Shown piece after piece: positions 42,023-50,120 of a stretch of 64,000 nt of DNA (position 1 is its first letter; the number at the start of each line of letters is the position of its first letter). The notes under the pieces were generated by a model. That model was given only the letters and a program-made list of their open reading frames with translations, had not been told where the DNA came from and did no database searches. The DNA comes from Bradyrhizobium guangxiense. Lineage in GTDB: Bacteria; Pseudomonadota; Alphaproteobacteria; Rhizobiales; Xanthobacteraceae. The stretch is from NCBI RefSeq assembly GCF_004114915.1, contig NZ_CP022220.1:915174-979173 (forward strand). The letters are read 5' to 3'. Position numbers and translations under genes: made by a program.

Positions 42023-43086
42023 ATTTCGTCCCCTTCGTCAAGACGCGCACGCGCGGCAAAGTCAATGTCAGCTCGGTGACGCTGGCTCATGGCGGCGGCG
42101 GCAAAGCCATGAAGGACCTGATTGACGACGTGTTTCTGACGGCCTTCGGCGAGCACGCCTGTGAGCCGCTCGAGGATCAGGCGCGGTTCGATCTGGCGGT
42201 CTTCGCAGCCCATGGCGACAGGCTCGCCTTTACGACCGACTCCTTCGTGGTCGATCCCCTGTTCTTCCCGGGCGGCGATATCGGAAAGCTCGCGGTTTGC
42301 GGCACGGTGAACGATCTCGCCGTCGGCGGGGCGGTGCCCATGTATCTGTCCTGCGCGGTCATCATCGAGGAGGGCGTGCAGATCGATCTCTTGCGACAGG
42401 TCGCGCTTTCCATGGCGCGAACGGCTTCGCAAGCGGGGGGGCAGATCGTCACGGGCGACACCAAGGTCGTGCCACGGGGAGCGTGCGACAAGATCTTCAT
42501 CACGACCACGGGCGTAGGCGCGATCCCTGCCTCGCTCGCGCTCGGCGTGGACAAGGCCCGCGCCGGCGACGCCGTCCTCGTGAACGGACTGCTGGGTGAC
42601 CACGGTGCCGCCATCCTGTGCGCCCGCGGCGACATGGCGCTCGAGACGCCGATCGCCAGCGATTGCGCCTGTCTGCACGAGCTGATCGGCGCGATCCTCG
42701 CCGCCGCACCGGGCACTCGCTTCATTCGGGACGCGACGCGCGGCGGCGTCGCGACGGTGCTGAACGAGATCGCGGACGGCTCGGGGGTCTCCATCGAGAT
42801 CGAGGAGGGCATGACGCCGATCCGCGAGGAAGTGAAGGCGTTCTGCGAGGTGCTTGGGCTCGATCCGCTCTATCTCGCCAATGAGGGCAAGATCGTCGTG
42901 ATCGTTCCCCCCGATCAGGCCGAAGCCGCGCTGGCTGCCATGCGGCGAGATCCACTGGGTTTGGATGCCGCCCGTATCGGCCGGATCACCTCGGACCAGG
43001 ATAGCCGCGTCATGATGCGGACGAGCTTTGGCGGACACCGAATGGTCGACATGCTCGTCGGCGAACAGCTGCCTCGGATCTGCTGA
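42019..43086 (+). CDS. hypE: Hydrogenase maturation protein HypE
   Basis: A 355-residue HypE, which dehydrates the thiocarboxamide on its C-terminal cysteine to thiocyanate. The C-terminus is the diagnostic PRIC (Cys355). AIR-synthase-like ATP-binding features include LAHGGGGKAM, TTDSFVVDPLFFPGGDIG and RDATRGGVATVLNE. The ATG at 42019 overlaps the hypD stop; a long in-frame extension upstream is a shadow of hypD. Confidence 0.95.
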   Translation: MNFVPFVKTRTRGKVNVSSVTLAHGGGGKAMKDLIDDVFLTAFGEHACEPLEDQARFDLAVFAAHGDRLAFTTDSFVVDPLFFPGGDIGKLAVCGTVNDLAVGGAVPMYLSCAVIIEEGVQIDLLRQVALSMARTASQAGGQIVTGDTKVVPRGACDKIFITTTGVGAIPASLALGVDKARAGDAVLVNGLLGDHGAAILCARGDMALETPIASDCACLHELIGAILAAAPGTRFIRDATRGGVATVLNEIADGSGVSIEIEEGMTPIREEVKAFCEVLGLDPLYLANEGKIVVIVPPDQAEAALAAMRRDPLGLDAARIGRITSDQDSRVMMRTSFGGHRMVDMLVGEQLPRIC

Positions 43087-43094
43087 GAGGACCC

Positions 43095-43436
43095 ATGCAC
43101 GAGCTCGGCATCACCCGTAACATCGTGGCGATCGTCAGCGATGCCGCCAAGGGCCGCAAGGTCCGCCGCATCACCGTCGATGTTGGAGATCTCTCCGGCG
43201 TGATGGGAGAGGCGATCGCATTCTGCTTCGAGACCGTCGCCCGCGGGACGCCTCTTGACGGCACAGCGCTCGACATCAGGCGCGTGGCCGGGCGAGCGCT
43301 GTGCGCGACGTGTCGTTCGGAATTCGAGCAGGCGAGCCTGTTTGCGCCGTGCCCTTGTGGCTCCCGGCAGTTTACGCGCCTTCAGGGCGAGGAATTGAAG
43401 ATCAGAAGCATGGAGATCGAAGGGGAGGCTGCCTGA
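43095..43436 (+). CDS. hypA: Hydrogenase nickel-incorporation protein HypA
   Basis: A 113-residue HypA. The nickel-binding N-terminus is MHELG (His2), and the zinc site is formed by CATC and CPCG near residues 70-95. It passes nickel with HypB to the large subunit. The stop overlaps the hypB start (TGATG). Confidence 0.93.
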   Translation: MHELGITRNIVAIVSDAAKGRKVRRITVDVGDLSGVMGEAIAFCFETVARGTPLDGTALDIRRVAGRALCATCRSEFEQASLFAPCPCGSRQFTRLQGEELKIRSMEIEGEAA

Positions 43437-44413
43437 TGTGCGGACATTGCGGTTGCGGCGCCAAGGCGGGTGCCACGGTGATCAATCTCCAGACCGGACA
43501 TGAAGCGAGCCTGGGCGGTGGGGAGACCGGTGAGCACCTGCATGATCATTTCCATGTCCACGCGGATGGCGTTGCTCACGCCCATTCGCATGACCATGAT
43601 CCCGCCCACGTCCACTCTCACGCTGGACACGGCCATGATCACCATCATCATGACCATCATGATCACGGACATCATGGACGCCGACATTCGCATGACCATG
43701 CCCACGAACACGGGCATACCAATCATGACGAAGCTGCGGGCCTGGTGCTCGATCTGGAAGCCCGGATCCTCGCCAAGAACGACGTTTTGGCAGCAAGGAA
43801 CCGGGCCTGGTTCGCCGGTCGCGAAATCCTGGCCCTGAACCTCGCAAGCTCGCCCGGCGCCGGCAAGACCACGCTGCTGGAGCGAACCATTGGCGACCTT
43901 CATCACGAGGTCAATCTCTTCGTCATCGAAGGAGACCAGGTGACGGCCAATGATGGGGAGCGAATTCGACGCGCAGGCGCCCCAGCAGTCCAGGTCAATA
44001 CGGGCACGGGTTGCCATCTCGAGGCCGACATGATTGCGCGCGCTCTTTCAGAGCTGCGTCCACCGCCGGAATCGATCGTGATGATCGAGAATGTCGGAAA
44101 TCTAGTTTGTCCTGCGATGTTCGACCTTGGCGAACATGCAAGGGTCGTCATCCTCTCAGTGACCGAGGGAGAGGAAAAGCCGATCAAATATCCTCACATG
44201 TTCCGGTCGGCTGACCTCATGATCTTGAACAAGCTCGACTTGCTTCCGCATGTGGATTTCGATGTCGATCGCGCGGTGGCATACGCCAGAGACGTCAACC
44301 CGGCCATCGAGGTTCTGCAGGTCTCGGCCAGAAACGGCGCAGGATTTGAGGAGTGGTACGGTTGGATACGACGGCAAAGCAAGTTGCTGAAGGACACCGT
44401 ATTTCCCTCTTGA
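43436..44413 (+). CDS. hypB: Hydrogenase nickel-incorporation GTPase HypB
   Basis: A 325-residue HypB. The N-terminal MCGHCGCG is the high-affinity metal site. Residues about 30-100 are a long His/Asp-rich tract (for example HGHDHHHHDHHDHGHH) for nickel storage. The GTPase core has the Walker A SSPGAGKTT, GDQV switch and NKLDLLPH (NKxD). The ATG at 43436 overlaps the hypA stop; the frame is open further upstream but only as a hypA shadow. Confidence 0.95.
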   Translation: MCGHCGCGAKAGATVINLQTGHEASLGGGETGEHLHDHFHVHADGVAHAHSHDHDPAHVHSHAGHGHDHHHHDHHDHGHHGRRHSHDHAHEHGHTNHDEAAGLVLDLEARILAKNDVLAARNRAWFAGREILALNLASSPGAGKTTLLERTIGDLHHEVNLFVIEGDQVTANDGERIRRAGAPAVQVNTGTGCHLEADMIARALSELRPPPESIVMIENVGNLVCPAMFDLGEHARVVILSVTEGEEKPIKYPHMFRSADLMILNKLDLLPHVDFDVDRAVAYARDVNPAIEVLQVSARNGAGFEEWYGWIRRQSKLLKDTVFPS

Positions 44414-44428
44414 TGATTGGATCTTGCC

Positions 44429-45115
44429 ATGTTCGGAATATTGGGGCTGGGACTGCTGCTGGGCATGCAGCACGCGCTCGAGGCCGATCACATTGCGGCG
44501 GTATCGAGCATTGCGGCGCGCCGCAGCGATGTGGGCGAGATCGTCAAGCATGGGTTGACGTGGGGAATTGGACACACCATCACTTTGTTCCTGTTCTCCG
44601 GGGCGGCTTTGGTGCTCGGATATGCAATTCCGCCGGGCGTTTCGCAACCGCTAGAGGCGGCCGTCGGCTTCATGTTGATTCTGTTAGGAAGCAACGTCAT
44701 ATGGCGCTTATGGCGCGAACGTGTCCATGTTCACCATCACATCTCAGATTTTCGTGCTCCTAGTCACAAGAGCGAAATTTGGCGCCCTGAGGCGCGCGCG
44801 CATGATCATGACCATGGTGCGCGCTGGCGGACGCTGGCGGTCGGGCTCATGCATGGGATGGCAGGCTCAGCCGCGCTCCTCGTCTTAACCGTCTCACAAG
44901 CGCCGAACCATCTAGCGGGGATACTTTACGTGTTACTATTTGGTATGGGCTCGATGATGGGGATGGCCGCACTGTCGTCGCTGATTGCGGTTCCCTTAGT
45001 CATCTCAGCCCGAACCTTAACTTGGGTCAACCGGTCTTTGCAGTTCGTTATCGGAAACATCGCGATGGGACTTGGCCTCTTGACCATCTATGGAACAGTC
45101 GCCGCCGCTGGCTAG
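44429..45115 (+). CDS. Nickel/cobalt transporter (NiCoT/UreH-like)
   Basis: A 228-residue membrane protein with about six to seven hydrophobic helices. The helix motif HALEADHIAAV matches the NiCoT metal signature HxxxxDHI; a second GLMHGMAGSAALL stretch and a His-rich loop (VHVHHHISDF, RAHDHDHG) support Ni binding. It follows hypB by 15 bases and probably supplies nickel to HypAB. A TTG at 44417 is an alternative start. It is shorter than HoxN-type NiCoTs (about 300-350). Confidence 0.85.
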   Translation: MFGILGLGLLLGMQHALEADHIAAVSSIAARRSDVGEIVKHGLTWGIGHTITLFLFSGAALVLGYAIPPGVSQPLEAAVGFMLILLGSNVIWRLWRERVHVHHHISDFRAPSHKSEIWRPEARAHDHDHGARWRTLAVGLMHGMAGSAALLVLTVSQAPNHLAGILYVLLFGMGSMMGMAALSSLIAVPLVISARTLTWVNRSLQFVIGNIAMGLGLLTIYGTVAAAG

Positions 45116-45157
45116 CGAGAGGTCAGCTACCCTTCGCCATTTGAATGCGTCTTTTTT
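45115..45157 (+). terminator. Possible terminator of the hydrogenase operon
   Basis: A 9-bp imperfect stem (GCGAGAGGT with ACCCTTCGC, one mismatch and one wobble, loop CAGCT, 45115-45137) begins at the transporter stop and is followed by TTTTTT at 45152-45157. The gap to the T-run is long, so confidence is low. Confidence 0.35.
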
Positions 45158-45757
45158 CTAAGGATGGTCCGGAGAATCGATACCGGGGGTGTCTCGACCG
45201 CCCCTAGCAGCGCGCTGCTCTCCTCGGTCGTGCCGCTTGGGTGCGACCCGGTAGATACGCTGCGCGAGCCAGCAAGCTCCCAATGACGGCGGCTCCCTTC
45301 GCTCTCGCATTTACGGACTTTATCTCTTCATCCTCTCGGCAGTCCCGGGTTGACATTAAACCGCTAGCGCCGTCTCGAACTTGGCCTCTATGTTAGTAGC
45401 GATCCTTTCCGATGGCTCGACATTGAGCATCTCGCCGCGCGCGCTGCCAGGATGCTCTGCCAGACGGCGGATTGTCGGCCCCTCGCAATCGACAAAGGGT
45501 CTATAAGCGGTTGCCGCCTATCCGCGAACCAGGAGAGGTTCGCGAATAAGGAAGGGAGGGTTCAAGCCGGAGGCAAAGGTTTTTTGTTGCCTAGGCAACT
45601 AATTCATGCGAACCTTCGCGCAAGGGAAGATGGCGGGACAACCGCTACGCCTTTCCTGGGAGGACCGATGTTCGGCAGGGATGGTATCGCCAGCAAACGC
45701 CGGCGCAAGCGTGAAGGTAACGAAGCCTTGCGTGCACATCGTGCTGTGCGCCCTGGC
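45158..45757. other. Intergenic region with one hairpin, no gene recognised
   Basis: An 8-bp perfect inverted repeat CGCGAACC-AGGAGA-GGTTCGCG spans 45523-45544. A minus-strand stretch near 45490-45370 reads YRPFVDCEGPTIRRLAEHPG and then EPSERIATNIEAKFETALAV before a stop, which could be the tail of a lost gene. No intact frame is convincing. Confidence 0.4.
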
Positions 45758-46261
45758 TTAGCTATCGGTATCCGTCACCGCGCCGAGATTTTCATGCAAA
45801 CGGCGCAGCAGCCCGATCAGTATTTCCTGCTCATCCCTGGAAAGGCACGACAGCAGCCGCCGCTCGCGCCCAAGCGCCACGGCGATCACCTTGTCGTGGG
45901 TGGTGCGCCCCTTCGCTGTCAGGGAGATCGAATGGGTGCGGCCGTCATTCGGGTCGATGCGGATCGCGATCAGGCCTCGCTTCTCCATGGCGGCGAGCGT
46001 CCTGCTCACCGGCCCCTTGTCGAAGCCGATGACGTGGCAGATGCGGGCGGCCGGAATGCCTGGCTCGATTGCGAGCAGGGCAATGATGCGCCACTCGGTG
46101 ACGTTGACGCCGAACGCGGGCTGATAGAACGCGTTCGCGCTCTTGGACAATTTATTGGCGATGAAGGTGATCAGAGCCGGGATGTAGCGGTCGAGATCGA
46201 GCAGCGGCGCATCGCCTTCAGTCGCGGTGTTGTGTCTCGATTTGCTGGTCGGTGGCTGCAT
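45758..46261 (-). CDS. MarR-family transcriptional regulator
   Basis: A 167-residue MarR regulator: VTEWRIIALLAIEPGIPAARICHVIGFDKGPVSRTLAAMEKRGLIAIRIDPNDGRTHSISLTAKG is the winged helix with its DDGR-like wing. The frame continues to 46396 but the ATG at 46261 fits family length. It is divergent from a CYP199A-type P450 gene 83 bases away, the same arrangement as 21906-24888, and is probably that gene's repressor. Confidence 0.85.
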   Translation of the reverse strand: MQPPTSKSRHNTATEGDAPLLDLDRYIPALITFIANKLSKSANAFYQPAFGVNVTEWRIIALLAIEPGIPAARICHVIGFDKGPVSRTLAAMEKRGLIAIRIDPNDGRTHSISLTAKGRTTHDKVIAVALGRERRLLSCLSRDEQEILIGLLRRLHENLGAVTDTDS

Positions 46262-46344
46262 CACGTCGGGGCTCGCTTCATGCGCTGCTCCAGAAATAAG
46301 GACATGCGCGAACGCTTCACAAGCCCAAATTTGCGAGGACTGCA

Positions 46345-47568
46345 ATGACTGTACCGAGCGCCTGTGCTTCGACCGCCGGTCCAATGGCCATTCCACACCT
46401 TGACGTCGACCCCTTCGCGATCTCGTTCTTCGACGATCCCTATCCGACCCATGAAAGGCTGCGAGAGGCCGGCCCTGTCGTCTATCTCGATAAATGGAAC
46501 GTCTACGGCGTGGCGCGTTATGCCGAGGTCTATTCAGTCCTCAACGATCCCCAGACCTTCTGTTCCAGCCGCGGCGTCGGTCTTTCCGACTTCAAGAAGG
46601 AAAAGCCCTGGCGGCCGCCGAGCCTGATCCTGGAGGCCGATCCCCCCGCGCACACCCGCACCCGCGCCGTGCTGTCAAAGGTGCTGTCGCCCGCGACCAT
46701 GAAGCGGATCCGCGACGGCTTCGCTTTGGCGGCCGAAGCCAAGATCGACGAGCTGCTGCAGCGGCGCAAATTCGATGCGGTCGCCGATCTCGCAGAGGCC
46801 TATCCGTTGTCTGTATTTCCGGATGCGCTCGGACTGAAGGCGGAAGGGCGCGAGCACCTGATTCCTTATGCTGGTCTCGTCTTCAATGCCTTCGGCCCGC
46901 CAAACGAGCTACGTCAGACCGCAATCGAGCGATCGGCGCCGCACCAGGCCTATGTCGCCGAGCAGTGCCAGCGACCGAATCTTAAGCCTGGCGGCTTTGG
47001 CGCCTGTATCCATGCGTTCTCCGACACTGGCGAGATCACGTCGGATGAGGCGCCGTTGCTCGTGCGCTCACTGCTGTCCGCAGGCCTCGACACCACAGTC
47101 TATGGCATCGGAGCCGCTCTCTATTGCCTGGCACGCTTTCCGAAGGAATTCGCGCGGCTGCGGGCCGATCCGTCGCTGGCGCGCAACGCCTTCGAGGAAG
47201 CCGTTCGCTTCGAAAGCCCGGTGCAGACCTTCTTCCGCACCACGACGCGCGAGGTCGAGATCGGCGGCACGCGCGTCGGCGAGGGCGAGAAGGTCCTGAT
47301 GTTCCTCGGCGCGGCGAACCGCGACCCGCGCCGCTGGATCGAGTCCGATCGCTACGACATCACCCGCAAGACTTCGGGCCATGTCGGCTTCGGCTCCGGC
47401 ATTCACATGTGCGTTGGCCAGTTGGTAGCGCGGCTCGAAGGTGAGGTGGTGCTGTCCGCGATCGCGCGAAGGGTTGCATCGATCGAAATCTCCGGTCCCG
47501 TCGAGCGCCGCTACAACAACACGCTGCGCGGGCTAGAGAGCCTGCCGATATCCATCACCCCGGCCTGA
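46345..47568 (+). CDS. Cytochrome P450 CYP199A-type (4-methoxybenzoate O-demethylase-like)
   Basis: A 407-residue P450 that I recognise as very close to Rhodopseudomonas palustris CYP199A enzymes, which O-demethylate 4-methoxybenzoate and oxidise other para-substituted benzoates. Heme ligand Cys356 lies in FGSGIHMCVGQ; ExxR is in FEEAVRFESP; the I-helix is AGLDTT. Long identical-looking stretches (DKWNVYGVARYAEV, KKEKPWRPPSLILEADPP) support the assignment. It is followed by a palustrisredoxin-type ferredoxin gene, its expected electron donor, which however carries a frameshift. Confidence 0.92.
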   Translation: MTVPSACASTAGPMAIPHLDVDPFAISFFDDPYPTHERLREAGPVVYLDKWNVYGVARYAEVYSVLNDPQTFCSSRGVGLSDFKKEKPWRPPSLILEADPPAHTRTRAVLSKVLSPATMKRIRDGFALAAEAKIDELLQRRKFDAVADLAEAYPLSVFPDALGLKAEGREHLIPYAGLVFNAFGPPNELRQTAIERSAPHQAYVAEQCQRPNLKPGGFGACIHAFSDTGEITSDEAPLLVRSLLSAGLDTTVYGIGAALYCLARFPKEFARLRADPSLARNAFEEAVRFESPVQTFFRTTTREVEIGGTRVGEGEKVLMFLGAANRDPRRWIESDRYDITRKTSGHVGFGSGIHMCVGQLVARLEGEVVLSAIARRVASIEISGPVERRYNNTLRGLESLPISITPA

Positions 47569-47580
47569 CGAGGACCTTTG

Positions 47581-47905
47581 ATGCCAGCCATTACTTTCGT
47601 TCATTCCAACGGCAATAGCGATCACCTCGACGCCAGCGACGGGGAGAGTGCGATGCAGGCGGCAACCCGCTACGGCCTCGACGGCATCCTCGCCGAGTGC
47701 GGCGGCAACGCCATGTGCGCGACCTGCCATGTCTATGTCGACGACGCCCTGGCTGGCGCGATTGCCGGCCGTCCGCGACGACGAGGACGCGCTGCTCGAT
47801 GGCACCGCCGCGGAGCGGCGGCCGACGAGCCGGCTGTCCTGCCAGATCAGGATCACGTCTGAGCTCGACGGTCTCGTGCTGCGTCTGCCGGAGCGGCAGG
47901 GCTAG
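47581..47905 (+). pseudogene. [2Fe-2S] ferredoxin (palustrisredoxin/Pux-like), frameshifted
   Basis: The first 57 codons encode a typical vertebrate-type/Isc-like [2Fe-2S] ferredoxin with AECGGNAMCATCHVYVDD (three of the four cluster cysteines). At about 47755 one extra G shifts the frame, giving an Arg-rich tail to 47862. In the next frame the proper C-terminus continues: LPAVRDDEDALLDGTAAERR, then SRLSCQIRI with the fourth cysteine, to a stop at 47905. Removing one G of the pair 47755-47756 restores about 107 residues. Either a real mutation leaving the P450 without its partner or a sequence error. Confidence 0.75.
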
Positions 47906-47955
47906 GTTCCAGTTTTCGGCAACGACCGACTCGCGGGAGTGAGGGAGGACAAAGA

Positions 47956-49167
47956 ATGAAGCACCTGGGGTGGACCATTGCGCTTGCCGCAAGCTTTTGG
48001 GTCGGCGCCGCGAACGCGGAGATTTCGGATGGCGTCGTGCGTATCGGCGTGCTCAACGACATCTCCGGCATATTCCAAGACACCAACGGCATGGGCTCGG
48101 TCGAAGCCGCACGCATGGCGGCGGAAGATTTCGCCGGCGGCGGCAAGGACGTCAAGGTTGAAATCGTCTACGCCGATCATCAGAACAAGGCGGACGTCGG
48201 CTCGGCCATTGCGCGAAAATGGCTCGATGTTGAAGGGGTCGATGCCATCGTCGACGTGCCGAACTCGGCGGTGGGCCTTTCCATCAACAATGTGCTACGC
48301 GACAGCCGGATGACGTTCCTGGCGTCCTCCACCGCGAGCGCCGACCTAACCGGCAAGGCCTGCTCGCCCAACACCATCCAATGGGTCAACGACACCTGGG
48401 CGACCGGCAACACCACGGCGGCGGCAATGATGTCGCACGGCGGCAAGGAGTGGTACTTCCTCACCGTCGATTACGCGCTCGGTAAAGGCATCGAGGCGGA
48501 AGCGCAGAAATATATCGAGGCGCATGGCGGCAAGGTGATCGGCTCCTCCAAGCATCCACTCGGCACTTCTGACTTCGCCTCCTTCCTGCTTCAGGCGCAG
48601 GGCTCGAAAGCCCAGGTGATCGGGCTTGCCAATGCAGGCGGCGACACCATCAACGCGGTGAAGCAGGCGGCTGAGTTCGGTATCCAGCAGAGCGGACAGA
48701 AGCTCGTTGCCTTCCTCCTCTTCATCAACGACGTCCACGGAATGGGATTGAAGGTCGCTCAAGGACTGCAACTCATGGAGGCTTTTTACTGGGACATGAA
48801 CGACGACACCCGTGCCTTCGCCAAACGCTTTGCGGCACGCCCCGGCATGAACGGCAAAATGCCGAGCGGCAATCAAGCCGGCGTCTACGCCTCCACGCTC
48901 GCCTACCTCAACGCGGTCGCCGCTACTGGCAGCGACAACGCCAAGGACGTCGTGCCGCAGATGAAGACGTTCAAAGGCCACGATAGGCTTTTCGGCGATA
49001 CCGCGATCCGTCAGGATGGCCGCGTCGTGCATCCGATGTACCTGTTCGAGGTCAAGAAGCCGGAGGAGACGAAATATCCGTACGATTATTACAAGCTTGT
49101 TTCGACGATCCCGGCAGACCAGGCGTTCCGGCCAATGGTGGAGGGCGGCTGTGCGTTGGTGAAGTAG
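47956..49167 (+). CDS. ABC transporter substrate-binding protein (aromatic-acid type)
   Basis: A 403-residue periplasmic binding protein with a Sec signal (mature from near EISDG). It is a clear paralogue of 22487-23695: RIGVLNDISGIFQDTNG, VYADHQNKADVGSAIA and VDAIVDVPNSAVG correspond position by position. GGGAGGA precedes the ATG. It follows the P450-ferredoxin pair; no permease genes are near. It probably captures the aromatic acid used by the P450. Confidence 0.87.
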   Translation: MKHLGWTIALAASFWVGAANAEISDGVVRIGVLNDISGIFQDTNGMGSVEAARMAAEDFAGGGKDVKVEIVYADHQNKADVGSAIARKWLDVEGVDAIVDVPNSAVGLSINNVLRDSRMTFLASSTASADLTGKACSPNTIQWVNDTWATGNTTAAAMMSHGGKEWYFLTVDYALGKGIEAEAQKYIEAHGGKVIGSSKHPLGTSDFASFLLQAQGSKAQVIGLANAGGDTINAVKQAAEFGIQQSGQKLVAFLLFINDVHGMGLKVAQGLQLMEAFYWDMNDDTRAFAKRFAARPGMNGKMPSGNQAGVYASTLAYLNAVAATGSDNAKDVVPQMKTFKGHDRLFGDTAIRQDGRVVHPMYLFEVKKPEETKYPYDYYKLVSTIPADQAFRPMVEGGCALVK

Positions 49168-49428
49168 GGAGCGCTGCCGAGTAACCAGGACATTGGCACG
49201 CTTCACGTTTTGGTGCGGCGTTTCCAGCCTGCAGGAAGTACCTGCGAACTGGCTGGTTGGTAGCGGCCGGGGTTGCGATTTCGCTGTCCGGGCTGCGCCG
49301 CGAGCCATGATCTCAAGAGCGCATATCCGTGACTCCGCCCGGTGTCCTTATCTCAAGAGTTCACCTGGCTCTGCGGTTGTTCTGGCGTGAAGACGCCGCA
49401 GCAAGCTTTAACAGAGGCAGAAACGCGC

Positions 49429-50094
49429 TCAATTGGCGCAGCGCGCTTCCAGCGCGTCGACAAAGGAACGGTCCCAGCGGCCCTCGCGAATGGCCTGCAT
49501 CGTCGCCTCCTCCTTCTGATGTTGAGCCATCGCCTTCTCGATCACGCTTGCGGCAAGACCGGGCGGGAAGGCGAGAAGTCCATCTTGGTCCCCGACGATC
49601 ACGTCTCCCGGATTGACCACCATACCGCCGACCGTGATCGGCACGTTGATCTCCCCTGGACCGTCCTTGTAGGGGCCGCGGTGGTTCACGCCGCGGGCAT
49701 AAACGGGAAAAGCTCGTGCGCCGATTTCGGCCGCGTCCCGAATGGCGCCATCGAGCACCATGCCGGCGAGACCCAGCGAAGCGGCGGCGAAGGTCATGAT
49801 GCCACCGACCAGAGCGTTGGTAGTGTCTCCGCCGGCATCGACCACCATGACGTCTCCGGGCCGGCAGAAATCATAGGCGCGCAGAATGGCGAGGTTGTCC
49901 CCGCCACGCGTCTTCACGGTCACCGCCGTGCCGGCCATGGGGGCGGGCGAATGGTAGGCGCGAAGACCGATGCTGCCGCAGTTGCGGTGCAGTTGATCGC
50001 TCAGCAGCGCCACCGCGATGCTCCGCAGCTTGGCGACGGTGGACGGGTCGACCTGGGGAGCGGAGGGGTTTCTGACGATTCCGGGATTGGTCAT
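49429..50094 (-). CDS. RraA-like protein / HMG-CHA-type aldolase (second copy)
   Basis: A 221-residue RraA-family protein with GDNLAILRAYDFCRPGDVMVVDAGG, LDGAIRDAAEIGA and VGDQDGLLAFP, matching the 18639-19274 protein in layout. The Arg-Asp metal/substrate motif is intact. It follows an aminotransferase gene by 26 bases on the same strand. A 2-oxoacid aldolase acting on the aminotransferase product is plausible. The 260 bases between its end and the upstream binding-protein gene show nothing. Confidence 0.85.
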   Translation of the reverse strand: MTNPGIVRNPSAPQVDPSTVAKLRSIAVALLSDQLHRNCGSIGLRAYHSPAPMAGTAVTVKTRGGDNLAILRAYDFCRPGDVMVVDAGGDTTNALVGGIMTFAAASLGLAGMVLDGAIRDAAEIGARAFPVYARGVNHRGPYKDGPGEINVPITVGGMVVNPGDVIVGDQDGLLAFPPGLAASVIEKAMAQHQKEEATMQAIREGRWDRSFVDALEARCAN

Positions 50095-50120
50095 GGAGGA
50101 TGCTTTCGATCAATTTCAGG

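Noticed and set aside
43530..43730. Dense CATGATCA-like repeats that could be mistaken for a tandem repeat or CRISPR-like array
   Set aside because: They are His/Asp codons of the HypB metal-binding tract inside an intact reading frame.
45452..46348. 298-codon plus-strand frame over the second MarR gene
   Set aside because: The minus strand encodes a standard MarR protein; this frame is its shadow plus intergenic DNA.
48346..49308. 320-codon minus-strand frame opposite the second ABC binding protein
   Set aside because: Shadow with no motifs; mirrors the composition of the real gene.
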